Source: Gammaproteobacteria bacterium UBA6968 (GTDB taxonomy: Bacteria; Pseudomonadota; Gammaproteobacteria; Pseudomonadales; Azotimanducaceae). Taken from it: a stretch of DNA of 26,417 nt. The DNA is taken from positions 28,424 through 54,840 of the forward strand of contig DJYW01000024.1 in assembly GCA_002450255.1 (NCBI GenBank), given 5' to 3'. Position 1 is the stretch's first letter. Every line of letters begins with the position of its first letter. The position numbers and the translations under genes were made by a program. Under the pieces are notes generated by a model. The model saw only the letters and a program-made list of their open reading frames with translations. It did no database searches and was not told the DNA's origin. Shown here piece by piece: positions 17,078 through 25,796 of this stretch.

Positions 17078-17328
17078 TTCTTTAGGCATCTCTGTCAGTT
17101 CTAGTACGGGGATAGAGTGATACCGCAAATGGGCTAGGATGCAAAGCCAAAGTTACAAATCGCGTCGCGCAAAACCCACTTCCTCAGCCGTTTGTCGTAA
17201 TCTTCTGCGTCGAGGCGTTGCATCTGAAATCGCAAAACGCAACTTTTATGCCGTTATGAGCTTGAGAGAACGCTTTCGCGCCCCCGGAGCCTCTGCCGTG
17301 ACCGGCTGTTTTCCCTTAAACTCTGCGC

Positions 17329-19395
17329 ATGCTTGAATCACTACCTAACCGTCTTGCGGCGTCCAAATCAGCTTACATGCTGGCCCATGCATCTCAACCC
17401 GTTGCCTGGCAGCCTTGGGACGAGCAGGCCGTACAGCACGCCCGCGATACAGACAGACCGATCTTTCTGTCGCTGGGCCATGCTCAATCGCAGATTTGCA
17501 AAACACTATCCGAGTCTTTGTACTGCGATGAGAGCATCGCGCAAGCCCTCAACAAGCACTTTGTCTGTATCAAAGTGGATCGGCAGGAGCGGGCCGACTT
17601 GGACTACCTTCTACAAACCACCTTACGTTTAATGGGCGAGCAGCCGCAGTGGCCAATGACGCTGTTTCTAGAGCCAAGCACTCTGATGCCATTTTTTGGC
17701 GGCAGCTATTTCCCCAGAGACGCCCAGGGCCAACTGCCGGGCTTCGGGGAACTTATCGAACAAGTGCTGGTTCTGTATCGCGACAAACGCTCGGATATCG
17801 AACAACAATGCGGGAAACTCATTGCGACGCTGCAACAACTCAATGCCCCGGTACAGCAACCACAATTGTCCGACGCCGCTCTAATGCAAATAACCCGGGA
17901 CGCGCTGCGTGAGGAATACGATTCGGCCTACGGCGGTTTTGGCAACGGCCAAAAAAGCTTCGCGTGTCATCGAATCCAGTTTCTACTGGGTGATTGGGCA
18001 GCCCAACGACAAGTGGGTGTCAACGACAAGCAAAGCTTGGATCATGCCTTAACCACTCTGACCCAAATCGCGCGGGGCGGTGTTTATGATCACGTCGGTG
18101 GCGGCTTTTTCAGATTTGCAAAGGACCGAAAATGGCAACAACCCCATTGGGATAAGTGCCTGAGCGACAATGCGCAGTTGCTGCACCTATATGCCACCGC
18201 CCTGCGCCTCGGCCCGGATCCATTATTTGCTGCCGTTGTTAGAGACAGTATTAAGTGGCTACAGAGAGAAATGCAGGACTCCTCCGGCGCGTATGCCTAT
18301 GCGCAAGTCTCGGCACAACCGGACTACTATTTGTGGCAGCGTCGAGAAGTTAAACAACTGCTTGATGAAGACGAATACCTACTTATCGAGACTTTGTACG
18401 GCCTGGATAAACCAGCCAACACCAATGGCCGCTGGACCCTGTTTAGAAGAGATGCCTTTCGCGGTGTCGTCGAACGCCTCTCTATGCAAACTGACGCTGC
18501 AGAACAACTACTAACAAGCGCGCTCAGCAAGCTTCTTAGGCAGCGCGGCGAGCGCTCAGCGCCCAACCTTGATGCGACTCTCAATGTTGGTTGGAATGCG
18601 GTGCTTGCTGGCGCCATGGCTACGGCATCGCAATCGTTGCAAGAGCCCGCCTGGCTCCTTGAGGCTCAGCGTCTTATGGACAAAATACGCACCGATTGCT
18701 GGTGCGATGGCATTTTGAGTTGGACTTTTAATACTCAGGGAGGGGAAACCGACGCGACCGCCACGCAAGGCTTATTACAACAATACGCTTACACTCTCTG
18801 CGCAACGTTAGACCTTTTAGAGGTCGCTTGGCGAGAATGTGATGTCGTTTTTGCGATCGAGCTCGCCAACGCTATGCTGGCACAGTTTGAAGATTCGGTG
18901 CAGGGCGGCTTCTTCATGGCGGCAGCCTCGCATCAGCCACTTGCTTACTTACCTAAACCCACGTTGGACAGCTTACAAATACCGGGTAACGCGGCAGCTT
19001 TTCAGGGCTTATGGCGGCTTGGTATGTTGCTCGGTAAGCAGTCTTATCTCGACGCTGCCGCACGCGCCGGTGCATGGTTACGGGCCTATATGGAACAAGC
19101 ACCTACGCTACACACAGCCCTGATAGGCTTACAAGGTGTAATCGCAAGCGCCCCGGACATCGTTATCCTCCGTGGCCCAACTGAGGCCGCCAGCGAGTGG
19201 CAGACAAATTTACAGTCTGGCCTGCAGATTAAACGAACCTGCTATGCCATCCCGTACGAGCGAGGCACCACCCTGCCGGCTTATTTGCCTGCGCTTATTT
19301 CCTCCGACAGCTACTCAAAAGTGAGCGCATTCGTTTATCGTGACGGCAAATGCTCTGCGCCCATAAATACAATCGAAGCGCTCCGTGACTATTGA
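17329..19395 (+). CDS. YyaL/DUF255-family protein with altered thioredoxin-like site
   Basis: The N-terminal 165 residues are a DUF255 thioredoxin-like domain (NRLAASKSAYML near 7-18, KVDRQERADLD, and FFGGSYFPRD). The rest is an alpha/alpha-barrel of the six-hairpin type, seen as GGVYDHVGGGFFRFAKD and further repeats. The length of 688 residues is normal for the family, which has no settled function. In most members the active motif is C-H-W-C; here it is S54-Q-I-C57, so the first Cys is lost. The ATG at 17329 has no ribosome site, but a TAAACT box lies at 17317-17322, close enough that the mRNA could be leaderless. It stands alone, divergent from rppH and convergent with gcvPB. Confidence 0.9.
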   Translation: MLESLPNRLAASKSAYMLAHASQPVAWQPWDEQAVQHARDTDRPIFLSLGHAQSQICKTLSESLYCDESIAQALNKHFVCIKVDRQERADLDYLLQTTLRLMGEQPQWPMTLFLEPSTLMPFFGGSYFPRDAQGQLPGFGELIEQVLVLYRDKRSDIEQQCGKLIATLQQLNAPVQQPQLSDAALMQITRDALREEYDSAYGGFGNGQKSFACHRIQFLLGDWAAQRQVGVNDKQSLDHALTTLTQIARGGVYDHVGGGFFRFAKDRKWQQPHWDKCLSDNAQLLHLYATALRLGPDPLFAAVVRDSIKWLQREMQDSSGAYAYAQVSAQPDYYLWQRREVKQLLDEDEYLLIETLYGLDKPANTNGRWTLFRRDAFRGVVERLSMQTDAAEQLLTSALSKLLRQRGERSAPNLDATLNVGWNAVLAGAMATASQSLQEPAWLLEAQRLMDKIRTDCWCDGILSWTFNTQGGETDATATQGLLQQYAYTLCATLDLLEVAWRECDVVFAIELANAMLAQFEDSVQGGFFMAAASHQPLAYLPKPTLDSLQIPGNAAAFQGLWRLGMLLGKQSYLDAAARAGAWLRAYMEQAPTLHTALIGLQGVIASAPDIVILRGPTEAASEWQTNLQSGLQIKRTCYAIPYERGTTLPAYLPALISSDSYSKVSAFVYRDGKCSAPINTIEALRDY

Positions 19396-19403
19396 TGCAT
19401 GGC

Positions 19404-19422
19404 GCAAGGCTTCCATCCTTGC
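19404..19422. terminator. Short hairpin between convergent genes
   Basis: GCAAGG (19404-19409) pairs with CCTTGC (19417-19422) across a 7-nt loop. It fills the 27-bp gap between the ends of the YyaL-like gene and gcvPB, so it could stop transcription in both directions. There is no T-tract. Confidence 0.4.
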
Positions 19423-20943
19423 CTAGGAATCTGCTTTCCAAACCAAGTCGAGCTCGCGCGCTGCTTTGACGTCATCCAAACGCCTAACCGCAGTCGTATA
19501 AGGCGCTTGTTTGACAAACTCCGCATCAGTTTCCGCCTCGCGTTTCACTGCGATCATCGCATCGACAAAAGCATCTAACTCAGCTTTGGTCTCCGTTTCC
19601 GTCGGTTCAATTAGAAAGCATTCCGGCACCAGCAAAGGAAAGTAAGTTGTCGGTGAGTGCATGCCGTGATCTAAGAGACGCTTGGCAAAGTCCATCGCGT
19701 TAACCCCAAGCGTTTTAGCTTCCTGTTGGAACGTCACAATAAACTCGTGCGTAGCGCGCCGTTGCGGATAGGCAAGCTGAAAACCAGCCTTCGCCATCCG
19801 CGCCGCCATATAGTTAGCATTGAGCGTGGCGTACTCACCTACGCGATGCATGCCCTGCTTGCCCAGTAATAACGCATAAGATAAAGCGCGGTGTAGGATG
19901 CCGGCATTGCCTGCATAAGTAGAAAGCCGCCCAATACTCTGCGGCAGATCGTTTTCATCCATCCAGCGGTACCGATCTCCCTCTTTAGTCGCCATAGGCA
20001 ATGGCAAGTGTGGCAACAAGCGCTCTGAAACACCTACCGGACCAGCACCTGGACCGCCGCCGCCATGTGGCGTGGCGAACGTCTTGTGCAGATTCATATG
20101 CAGCACATCGAAACCCATGTCGCCAGGCTTCACCTTACCGAGAATGGCGTTTAGATTGGCACCGTCGTAATACAGCAACCCCCCCGCGTCGTGTACGATG
20201 CCCGCAATTTGTTCGATTTGACGCTCGAATACGCCGCAAGTGGACGGGTTGGTCATCATTAAACCAGCGGTTTGCGGACCAACGCATTTTTTAAGCGCCT
20301 CAATATCGACGTCCCCTTCCGGGTTAACTGGCACTTCAGTGACCTTATAGCCACACATCACGGCGGTCGCCGGATTAGTACCATGCGCAGCATTCGGTAC
20401 GATAATCTCGGTACGTGCGTGATCTTCCCGAGCTTCGTGGTATGCGCGGATCATCGCGACACCAGCAAATTCGCCTTGGGCGCCGGCCATAGGGGTTAGC
20501 GACACCCCGCGCATACCAGTTACATCTTTTAAGATCTCCTGCAGCTCATAAAGGCAGCTCAAATGACCTTGGCTAGCGGCTTCTGGCGCCAGCGGATGGC
20601 GGCCTAGTAATCCTGGCAGATTAGCCGCTTTCAAGGCACCTCTGGGGTTGTACTTCATAGTGCAAGAGCCGAGGGGGTAAAACATTGTGTCAATGCTGTA
20701 ATTCTGGCGGGACAAATTGGTGTAGTGTCGAACGGCCTGTAACTCGGAGACCTCCGGCAGGCACGGCGGCGTATCGCGCAGCAGTTCCGTCGGCAAGTCC
20801 TCGAGATCAGCTTGGCTCGCGGCATCTACACGCTGGGCGCCCGCGCGACGCTCCACCTCACTGATTTCGAAAATGGTGCGGCCCTGATGATCGTCTGATC
20901 TGGGGCTTTTGTTTTCGCTGCTAAAGTATTCTAAGTTTTCCAC
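19423..20943 (-). CDS. gcvPB: Glycine dehydrogenase (decarboxylating) subunit 2 (GcvPB)
   Basis: This is the C-terminal half of the glycine cleavage P-protein. It binds pyridoxal phosphate, decarboxylates glycine and loads the aminomethyl group onto the lipoyl arm of GcvH. The PLP lysine is K287 in [28 protein letters not shown] (about 88-100) and [12 protein letters not shown] are also typical. The 506-residue length is usual. It starts with GTG at 20943, preceded by AGGAG that overlaps the gcvPA stop; the gap is 13 bp, so the two subunits are likely made together. Enteric and Pseudomonas genomes have one fused GcvP; the split form occurs in Bacillus, Thermotoga and some Gammaproteobacteria. 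Confidence 0.97.
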   Translation of the reverse strand: MENLEYFSSENKSPRSDDHQGRTIFEISEVERRAGAQRVDAASQADLEDLPTELLRDTPPCLPEVSELQAVRHYTNLSRQNYSIDTMFYPLGSCTMKYNPRGALKAANLPGLLGRHPLAPEAASQGHLSCLYELQEILKDVTGMRGVSLTPMAGAQGEFAGVAMIRAYHEAREDHARTEIIVPNAAHGTNPATAVMCGYKVTEVPVNPEGDVDIEALKKCVGPQTAGLMMTNPSTCGVFERQIEQIAGIVHDAGGLLYYDGANLNAILGKVKPGDMGFDVLHMNLHKTFATPHGGGGPGAGPVGVSERLLPHLPLPMATKEGDRYRWMDENDLPQSIGRLSTYAGNAGILHRALSYALLLGKQGMHRVGEYATLNANYMAARMAKAGFQLAYPQRRATHEFIVTFQQEAKTLGVNAMDFAKRLLDHGMHSPTTYFPLLVPECFLIEPTETETKAELDAFVDAMIAVKREAETDAEFVKQAPYTTAVRRLDDVKAARELDLVWKADS

Positions 20944-20956
20944 TATCTACTCACTC

Positions 20957-22345
20957 CTAGAGGCTCAACGTCGCGCTGAGCGCTGCCATGTAATCCTGTA
21001 TTTGGTCATCGGTACGCTGCTCGGTGACCGCGACCAAAAGACCATGCTCGGCTCCCTGAACGTCAGGAACAAAGTCCCCCAGATCAAGTCCCGCGAGAAT
21101 CTTATGCTGCAGCAATGCGGCGATAACTGATTTCGCTGGCTGCGGCAGTCGAACCGCAAATTCATGTAAAAACGGTCCATCAAAAAAAGGCTCCACGCCA
21201 GGTAACGTAAGCATGGCGTCGCGTAGCTTTCGGGCTTGCCGATGACTCGCCGTGGCGGTTTCATGAATCCCCTGCGGCCCCATCAGGCTCATGTAAATGG
21301 TGCCTGCGGTAACCAATAATCCCTGATTAGTGCAGATATTCGAAGTCGCCTTGCCGCGCCGGATGTGTTGCTCACGTGCTTGCAAGGTAAGCGCATACCC
21401 AACGCGCCCATCTAAGTCTTCAGTGCGTCCGATAATGCGTCCAGGAAGCTGCCGCACCAAGCTCGCTCGACAACAGATAAATCCGAAGGAAGGCCCTCCC
21501 GACGCCATTGGTACGCCAAAAGGCTGACCATCTCCACAAACGATGTCAGCACCCAACTTGGCCCCATCCTGAGCGGTTTTGTTACCCCACTCGCCCGGCG
21601 GCCTTAGCAGCGCCAACGTCATCGGGTTAACAACAGCAATAACCAGAGCGCCCTGATCGTGCGCCCAATCAGTGATGGCATCTACTGCTTCCAATCCACC
21701 AAAAAAGTTAGGGTGCTGAATAACCACCGCTGCCGGCGGGGGCACGTGCACGGGTAACCCATTAGGATTAACGCGACCACTCGAATCAATAGGTAGGCAG
21801 TCGATTTCGATATTTTGGTTTTTAACGATGTTACGCGTCGCTGCGATGTAATTTGGGTGCACCGACTGAGCAACCAAGGCCCGCCCAGACTTGTTCTTTT
21901 TATTGCTACGAACGGCCATCAGAATCGCTTCTGCTAAGCCGCTACCGCCGTCATAGACCGATGCGTTTGAGACATCCATCCCAGTCAGCGACGCCATCAT
22001 AGTTTGGTATTCGTAAATCAGCTGCAGTGTGCCCTGGCTCGCTTCCGCCTGATAGGGCGTATACGCCGTCATGAACTCGCCGCGGGTGGTCAGATCCCAT
22101 ACGGCCGCTGGAATGTGGTGGTCGTAACTGCCACCACCTAAAAAGCAAGCGTACCCGTCGTCTTGCTTGGCGCGTTCACCCAAACTACGTAGCATCTCGA
22201 GCTCGCTCAATCCGTTGGGCACTTGATCCAATCTGTCACTGATGAGCTGTGGGGGTATCTCATCAAATAATGCTTCGATCGATGTCACGCCGATCTCACC
22301 TAACATACTCTGCACGTCTGTCTTGGTGTGCGGAATAAATGGCAT
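20957..22345 (-). CDS. gcvPA: Glycine dehydrogenase (decarboxylating) subunit 1 (GcvPA)
   Basis: This is the N-terminal half of the split P-protein. It has the PLP-enzyme fold without the lysine and forms the active heterotetramer with GcvPB. It is recognised by the N-terminal MPFIPHT, GGGSYDHHIPAAV, YTPYQAEASQG, ASVYDGGSG and GDGQPFGVPMASGGPS. The 462-residue length is normal. The ATG at 22345 has a strong GGAGG ribosome site. Upstream is a 506-bp region without a gene that separates gcvPA from gcvH, so gcvPAB may have its own promoter and regulation. Confidence 0.97.
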   Translation of the reverse strand: MPFIPHTKTDVQSMLGEIGVTSIEALFDEIPPQLISDRLDQVPNGLSELEMLRSLGERAKQDDGYACFLGGGSYDHHIPAAVWDLTTRGEFMTAYTPYQAEASQGTLQLIYEYQTMMASLTGMDVSNASVYDGGSGLAEAILMAVRSNKKNKSGRALVAQSVHPNYIAATRNIVKNQNIEIDCLPIDSSGRVNPNGLPVHVPPPAAVVIQHPNFFGGLEAVDAITDWAHDQGALVIAVVNPMTLALLRPPGEWGNKTAQDGAKLGADIVCGDGQPFGVPMASGGPSFGFICCRASLVRQLPGRIIGRTEDLDGRVGYALTLQAREQHIRRGKATSNICTNQGLLVTAGTIYMSLMGPQGIHETATASHRQARKLRDAMLTLPGVEPFFDGPFLHEFAVRLPQPAKSVIAALLQHKILAGLDLGDFVPDVQGAEHGLLVAVTEQRTDDQIQDYMAALSATLSL

Positions 22346-22381
22346 AGTTCGCCTCCGGGCTGATTTAGTTTTGGATGATTT

Positions 22382-22397
22382 TGCACGACGGCGTGCA
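22382..22397. repeat. Inverted repeat just upstream of gcvPA
   Basis: TGCACG and CGTGCA flank ACGG, a 6-bp stem with a tetraloop about 37 bp upstream of the gcvPA ATG. It could be an operator or a leader hairpin. Confidence 0.4.
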
Positions 22398-22595
22398 TAC
22401 GATACGCTTTGTCAACGGTTGCGTCCGCATGGCGGCCCGTCGCAGCACGCTCGATACTTGCCTCATGCTCACCGCCGAAGCCTGCTCGTATAGAGTTTGC
22501 TTGTCCCAGCTCTTTGTAGCACAGCGCGCAGTCTATCAGTTTGGCCTACTCGCCCGAAGGCAACGGCAGATGGCTATACTTAAAGCAACTGTGGC

Positions 22596-22610
22596 CACCG
22601 AACTTCGGTG
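22596..22610. repeat. Perfect 7-bp palindrome in the gcvH-gcvPA gap
   Basis: CACCGAA and TTCGGTG flank a single C. With a one-base centre it is better suited to binding a dimeric regulator than to folding as RNA. Confidence 0.5.
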
Positions 22611-22624
22611 AATAATCGCGGTCA

Positions 22625-22653
22625 GAGGCACTCATAAAATGCTTGGAGGCACT
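22625..22653. repeat. Direct repeat of GAGGCACT at 21-bp spacing
   Basis: GAGGCACT occurs at 22625-22632 and 22646-22653. The following bases, CA and TA, extend the match to ten positions with one difference. Twenty-one bp is two turns of DNA, so both copies face the same side of the helix, as expected for tandem binding of one regulator. Confidence 0.45.
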
Positions 22654-22670
22654 TACGCTAATAGCGCAAG
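22652..22670. repeat. 9-bp inverted repeat in the gcvH-gcvPA gap
   Basis: CTTACGCTA and TAGCGCAAG flank a single A, with one mismatch that is a G-U wobble in the - strand RNA. It overlaps the second GAGGCACT copy by two bases. Confidence 0.5.
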
Positions 22671-22851
22671 CCCTCAGGTTTGGTTGTCAAACAGCCGAAG
22701 GCATTGAGTACCGCAAAGCCTATCGATGACGGGCTAGGATAATAATAACCCAATTGATGTCCCAAGGGGCATACCTATAGACCTATGGACCTTACAGAAT
22801 ATTCACCATGAAGTTGAGTGGGCCGCATGCGAGACAGCTGCTCAACCGATA

Positions 22852-23247
22852 TCAATGGTCTTCTGCCTCACACACTTCAGCGTATGCTTCCGAATCCAAT
22901 AAGTCACCGAGACTCTCAGGGTCATCCGGCTGTAGCTTGAAAAACCATCCATCACCATAAGGGTCTTCATTGACAATTTCCGGTCTGTCATCCAACTCCT
23001 CATTGACTGCGCAGACGGTGCCCGTTATCGGCGAATAGATGTCGGAAGCCGCTTTAACCGACTCAACCACACCCGCCTCTTCGCCATCAGCTATAGCCAA
23101 GCCGACTTCGGGCAACTCAACAAACACGACATCGCCCAACGCGCTTTGCGCGTGATCGCTAATTCCCACCGTAACGGTGCCGTCTTCTTCGAGGCGCGCC
23201 CATTCGTGGGTCGCGACATATTTTAGTTCGCTGGGAATTTCGCTCAT
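22852..23247 (-). CDS. gcvH: Glycine cleavage system H protein (GcvH)
   Basis: GcvH is the lipoylated shuttle that carries the aminomethyl group from the P-protein to GcvT and presents reduced lipoate to the L-protein. The 131-residue protein has the lipoyl lysine K65 in VESVKAASD, the conserved THEWARLE near 13-20, VFVELPEVG, and [13 protein letters not shown] near the end. The ATG at 23247 has only a weak AAAGAA upstream. It lies 78 bp after gcvT on the same strand. The gene for the L-protein (dihydrolipoyl dehydrogenase) is not in the window, as is usual. Confidence 0.97.
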   Translation of the reverse strand: MSEIPSELKYVATHEWARLEEDGTVTVGISDHAQSALGDVVFVELPEVGLAIADGEEAGVVESVKAASDIYSPITGTVCAVNEELDDRPEIVNEDPYGDGWFFKLQPDDPESLGDLLDSEAYAEVCEAEDH

Positions 23248-23325
23248 TTCTTTGTCTCACTTTGCTGGCTGAATTTGTTTGGCATAAACGCTACGAACGC
23301 TGGTTTAAGCGCATGGTCTGGGCGC

Positions 23326-24402
23326 TCAATTATTTACGTCTAGTTTATAGCGCGGTGATCCATTTTTCATGAACGGTGGCCGCACCAGACGAGCGCTTTT
23401 GTACTTGCCACGAATGTCGACATGACACTCGCCTTTAGCCGCTTGCGGCACTCGCGCCAAACCGATGCTGCCCTGCAAACTAGGCGAGTAAGAGCCACTG
23501 GTTATCACTCCAGTACCATGCTCAGTCGTTATCGTCTGACCGTGCCGCAACACGCCCTTATCTTGGAGCAAAATGCCGGTTAATTTCTCAGTTGGATTGG
23601 CGACCTCAGCAGCAACAGCAGCGCGCCCTATAAAGTCGCGATCACTCGGCTCTAATGCGACTGTCCACGCAATATTGCTGCTTATCGGCGTGTGCGCTTC
23701 ATCCAGATCCTGACCGTACAAATTTAGCCCGGCCTCAAGACGCAAAGTGTCTCGCGCGCCCAAACCGGCCGGCCGAACGCCGACCTCGAGCAAATCGCGC
23801 CACAATGCCACGCCGTCTGCCTCAGGCAACATCACTTCAACTCCGTCTTCACCGGTATAACCTGTGCGACCAATTAGCCAACGCTCATGTTCATGTGCAT
23901 AGAAATGCTGTAATTCAGCTAAGCCCGGTATATCTCTCACCGCAGCCAGCTTGCTAATTGCAAGCGGCCCTTGCACCGCGAGCATCACTTGCGGTTTGTG
24001 CTGAAAGACAACACCCGCCGGACTATGTTGCGTAAACCAATCCAGAACTTTAGAACGCGTCGAGGCGTTTACGACGCAGCGAAACCCGTCGCCAATGCGA
24101 TACACGATCAAATCATCAATCACACCACCACGCGCATTTAAAAGCGCACCATACAAGGCTTGTAGCTGTGCCAAACGCGAAACATCGTTGGCAACTAAGC
24201 GTTGCAAAAAGGGCTCAGCTTGAGCGCCGGTAACGTCAATGATTGTCATATGTGAGACATCGAACATACCGGCAGATTGACGCACCGCCATATGCTCTTC
24301 TATCTGCGATCCATAATTTACCGGCATGCTCCAGCCCGCAAAGTCCACCATCTTCCCGCTCGCGCTTAGGTGTTCGGCATATAGAGGCGTCTTATCCGGC
24401 AT
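23326..24402 (-). CDS. gcvT: Aminomethyltransferase, glycine cleavage T protein (GcvT)
   Basis: GcvT takes the aminomethyl group from GcvH, releases ammonia and makes 5,10-methylene-tetrahydrofolate, the cofactor of ThyA encoded elsewhere in this window. The 358-residue length is typical. Recognisable parts are MVDFAGWSMPV near 18-28, MFDVSHM, the catalytic-Asp block GGVIDDLIVYR, GYTGEDGVEV and GARDTLRLEAGLNLYG. The ATG at 24402 is 60 bp after the ubiI stop. That space is too short for a tandem glycine riboswitch, and none is visible. Confidence 0.97.
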   Translation of the reverse strand: MPDKTPLYAEHLSASGKMVDFAGWSMPVNYGSQIEEHMAVRQSAGMFDVSHMTIIDVTGAQAEPFLQRLVANDVSRLAQLQALYGALLNARGGVIDDLIVYRIGDGFRCVVNASTRSKVLDWFTQHSPAGVVFQHKPQVMLAVQGPLAISKLAAVRDIPGLAELQHFYAHEHERWLIGRTGYTGEDGVEVMLPEADGVALWRDLLEVGVRPAGLGARDTLRLEAGLNLYGQDLDEAHTPISSNIAWTVALEPSDRDFIGRAAVAAEVANPTEKLTGILLQDKGVLRHGQTITTEHGTGVITSGSYSPSLQGSIGLARVPQAAKGECHVDIRGKYKSARLVRPPFMKNGSPRYKLDVNN

Positions 24403-24462
24403 AGTGTTCTCGCATTATTCTGTAAATTAACCAGCTTAGCTTGCAGCCAAAAGGAATGCAGA

Positions 24463-25662
24463 TTAGTCGGTCAAACCCATCGCTTCAAACATCATTTTTC
24501 GCTTTAACCAATGCTGTCCATTAACCCAACCTACGCCGACATTACGCGCCAATGCGAACGCTGGAGAAGCCTGTGCGTAAATCTGGCGGAGCCCGCCGAG
24601 CAAATCGATCATAGCTTGCGAACGCCGGTGTCGACGTCGCGCATAGGCTGATAATAGACCGGGCTGATCGAACGTCCGTTGTGCTGCGACATAAGGAAGT
24701 AAATGGCGAATATCTTCAAAACCCAAATTAACACCCTGACCTGCTAACGGATGAACGACTCGAAACGCATCGCCCAGCAAGACAACTCGTGGGTGTGGCA
24801 GCGGCGTTTCTGCGAGCTGCTGATTGAGGGGAAAAACAAAGCGTTCTGCGACAGCTTCGATGCGCCCTAAGCGATACTCCAAGGCAAGCCCCAGCGCTTC
24901 TTTAAAGTCGTGCTCGGAAAGGTTCAGCCGCCGCTCGCCGGCAGCCGGCGACTGGGACCAAACAATTGAAGAGATATGCGGATCGACCGACGGCAGACAT
25001 GCCAGCGGTCCATCTAATAAAAACCGTTGGCGAGCAATAGAGCCATGCGGGCAGGTCGTTTTGACCACCGTTGTCAGCGCCACTTGGTGCGTAGGCAAAG
25101 ATTGAGTTGCCACCCCTAGAAGGGAGCGCACTGAAGAGTTGGACCCGTCTGCTGCCAAGAGTAGCTCAGCTGGGACAATTTGCGTCTCTCGAGAGCCTGA
25201 ATCTGCTGGTGGCACCACCGTCAGCTCAACTTGATGGTCCGCTAAACCGACGGCGGCGATGTCGCCAAAGATTAAGTTTACTAGGGGTGACTCGTCCAAC
25301 CGCGACCATAATTTTTCGCTGAGTTCGGCCACTTCGACCAGCCACCCCAATTCATCGCGATGCATCGATTTGGCATCAAATTGTATGCCCGCAGCGCCCC
25401 ATTGCTCCCATACATCCATCCTTTGATACGGCGCCGTCCGTGCCGGCCAGGCCTCGATCTGAGCCAACAGTCCGTGCGACCCTGGAGACAAAGCCACATT
25501 GCGGATATCGATACCCAATCCGCGCGGCCCATCTTGCGGGCGATGGCGATCTATGAGCGTTACGGGATGACCCAAGCGAGCCAAACTCAGCGCTGCTGCT
25601 GCGCCAACCATGCCGCCGCCTGCGACAACAATTTTTTCGGCGACTTTACTTGAGATAGGCAT
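24463..25662 (-). CDS. ubiI: FAD-dependent ubiquinone-pathway hydroxylase, UbiI type
   Basis: This is a UbiH/UbiI/UbiF-family flavin monooxygenase that adds an oxygen to the ring of the ubiquinone precursor. Residues 13-20 give the FAD loop AGGGMVG, 171-176 the ADGSNS motif, and 297-315 the second FAD/ribityl motif GDAF with HPLAGQGVNLG. The UbiI (VisC) assignment rests on DVWEQWG, SSIVWSQSP, the C-terminal EAMGLTD and its place beside gcvT, the usual position of ubiI. The family normally reads GDAAH; here it is GDAFR. The 399-residue length is normal. The ATG at 25662 follows GAGAG. The ring position it acts on cannot be read from sequence alone. Confidence 0.88.
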   Translation of the reverse strand: MPISSKVAEKIVVAGGGMVGAAAALSLARLGHPVTLIDRHRPQDGPRGLGIDIRNVALSPGSHGLLAQIEAWPARTAPYQRMDVWEQWGAAGIQFDAKSMHRDELGWLVEVAELSEKLWSRLDESPLVNLIFGDIAAVGLADHQVELTVVPPADSGSRETQIVPAELLLAADGSNSSVRSLLGVATQSLPTHQVALTTVVKTTCPHGSIARQRFLLDGPLACLPSVDPHISSIVWSQSPAAGERRLNLSEHDFKEALGLALEYRLGRIEAVAERFVFPLNQQLAETPLPHPRVVLLGDAFRVVHPLAGQGVNLGFEDIRHLLPYVAAQRTFDQPGLLSAYARRRHRRSQAMIDLLGGLRQIYAQASPAFALARNVGVGWVNGQHWLKRKMMFEAMGLTD

Positions 25663-25796
25663 CTCTCTGCTTCAATAAAAATTAGCGTTGGTTATCAAGA
25701 GCACCGTCTATACCGGGCTAAGATTGCGCCGAAGATAAGACATGGCAGGGCCTAAGACCGGGCGGTGGCGTGCCAACTTCAAAATCGTTGCGTTGC

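Larger units (their letters stand above)
22346..22851. other. 506-bp non-coding gap inside the glycine cleavage cluster
   Basis: No gene is convincing here. A + strand frame at 22375-22611 (78 codons) has no ribosome site and no recognisable family. The gap holds several inverted repeats and a direct repeat, listed separately. A -35-like TTGACA occurs on the - strand at 22690-22685 without a good -10. TTGGGA (22765-22760) and TATTAT (22744-22739) are spaced by 15 bp and could form a weak promoter with a leader of almost 400 nt. Three tandem 8-mers beginning ACCT lie at 22773-22796. I looked for the glycine riboswitch core on both strands and did not find it. Confidence 0.6.

Noticed and set aside
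17139..17336. A 65-codon + strand frame before the YyaL-like gene
   Set aside because: Arg/Ala-rich with no ribosome site or family; it overlaps the start of the larger gene and lies in the divergent promoter region.
22375..22611. A 78-codon + strand frame in the gcvH-gcvPA gap
   Set aside because: No ribosome site, no family I recognise, and it crosses two palindromes. Composition is not impossible for a protein, so it is listed only in the gap description.
22550..22703. Glycine-riboswitch-like pieces (CCGAAGGCA twice, CCCTCAGG) on the + strand
   Set aside because: They are on the strand opposite to the gcv genes, lack the pairing GAGAG partner and do not fit the aptamer layout; a 9-bp repeat in 500 bp can be chance.
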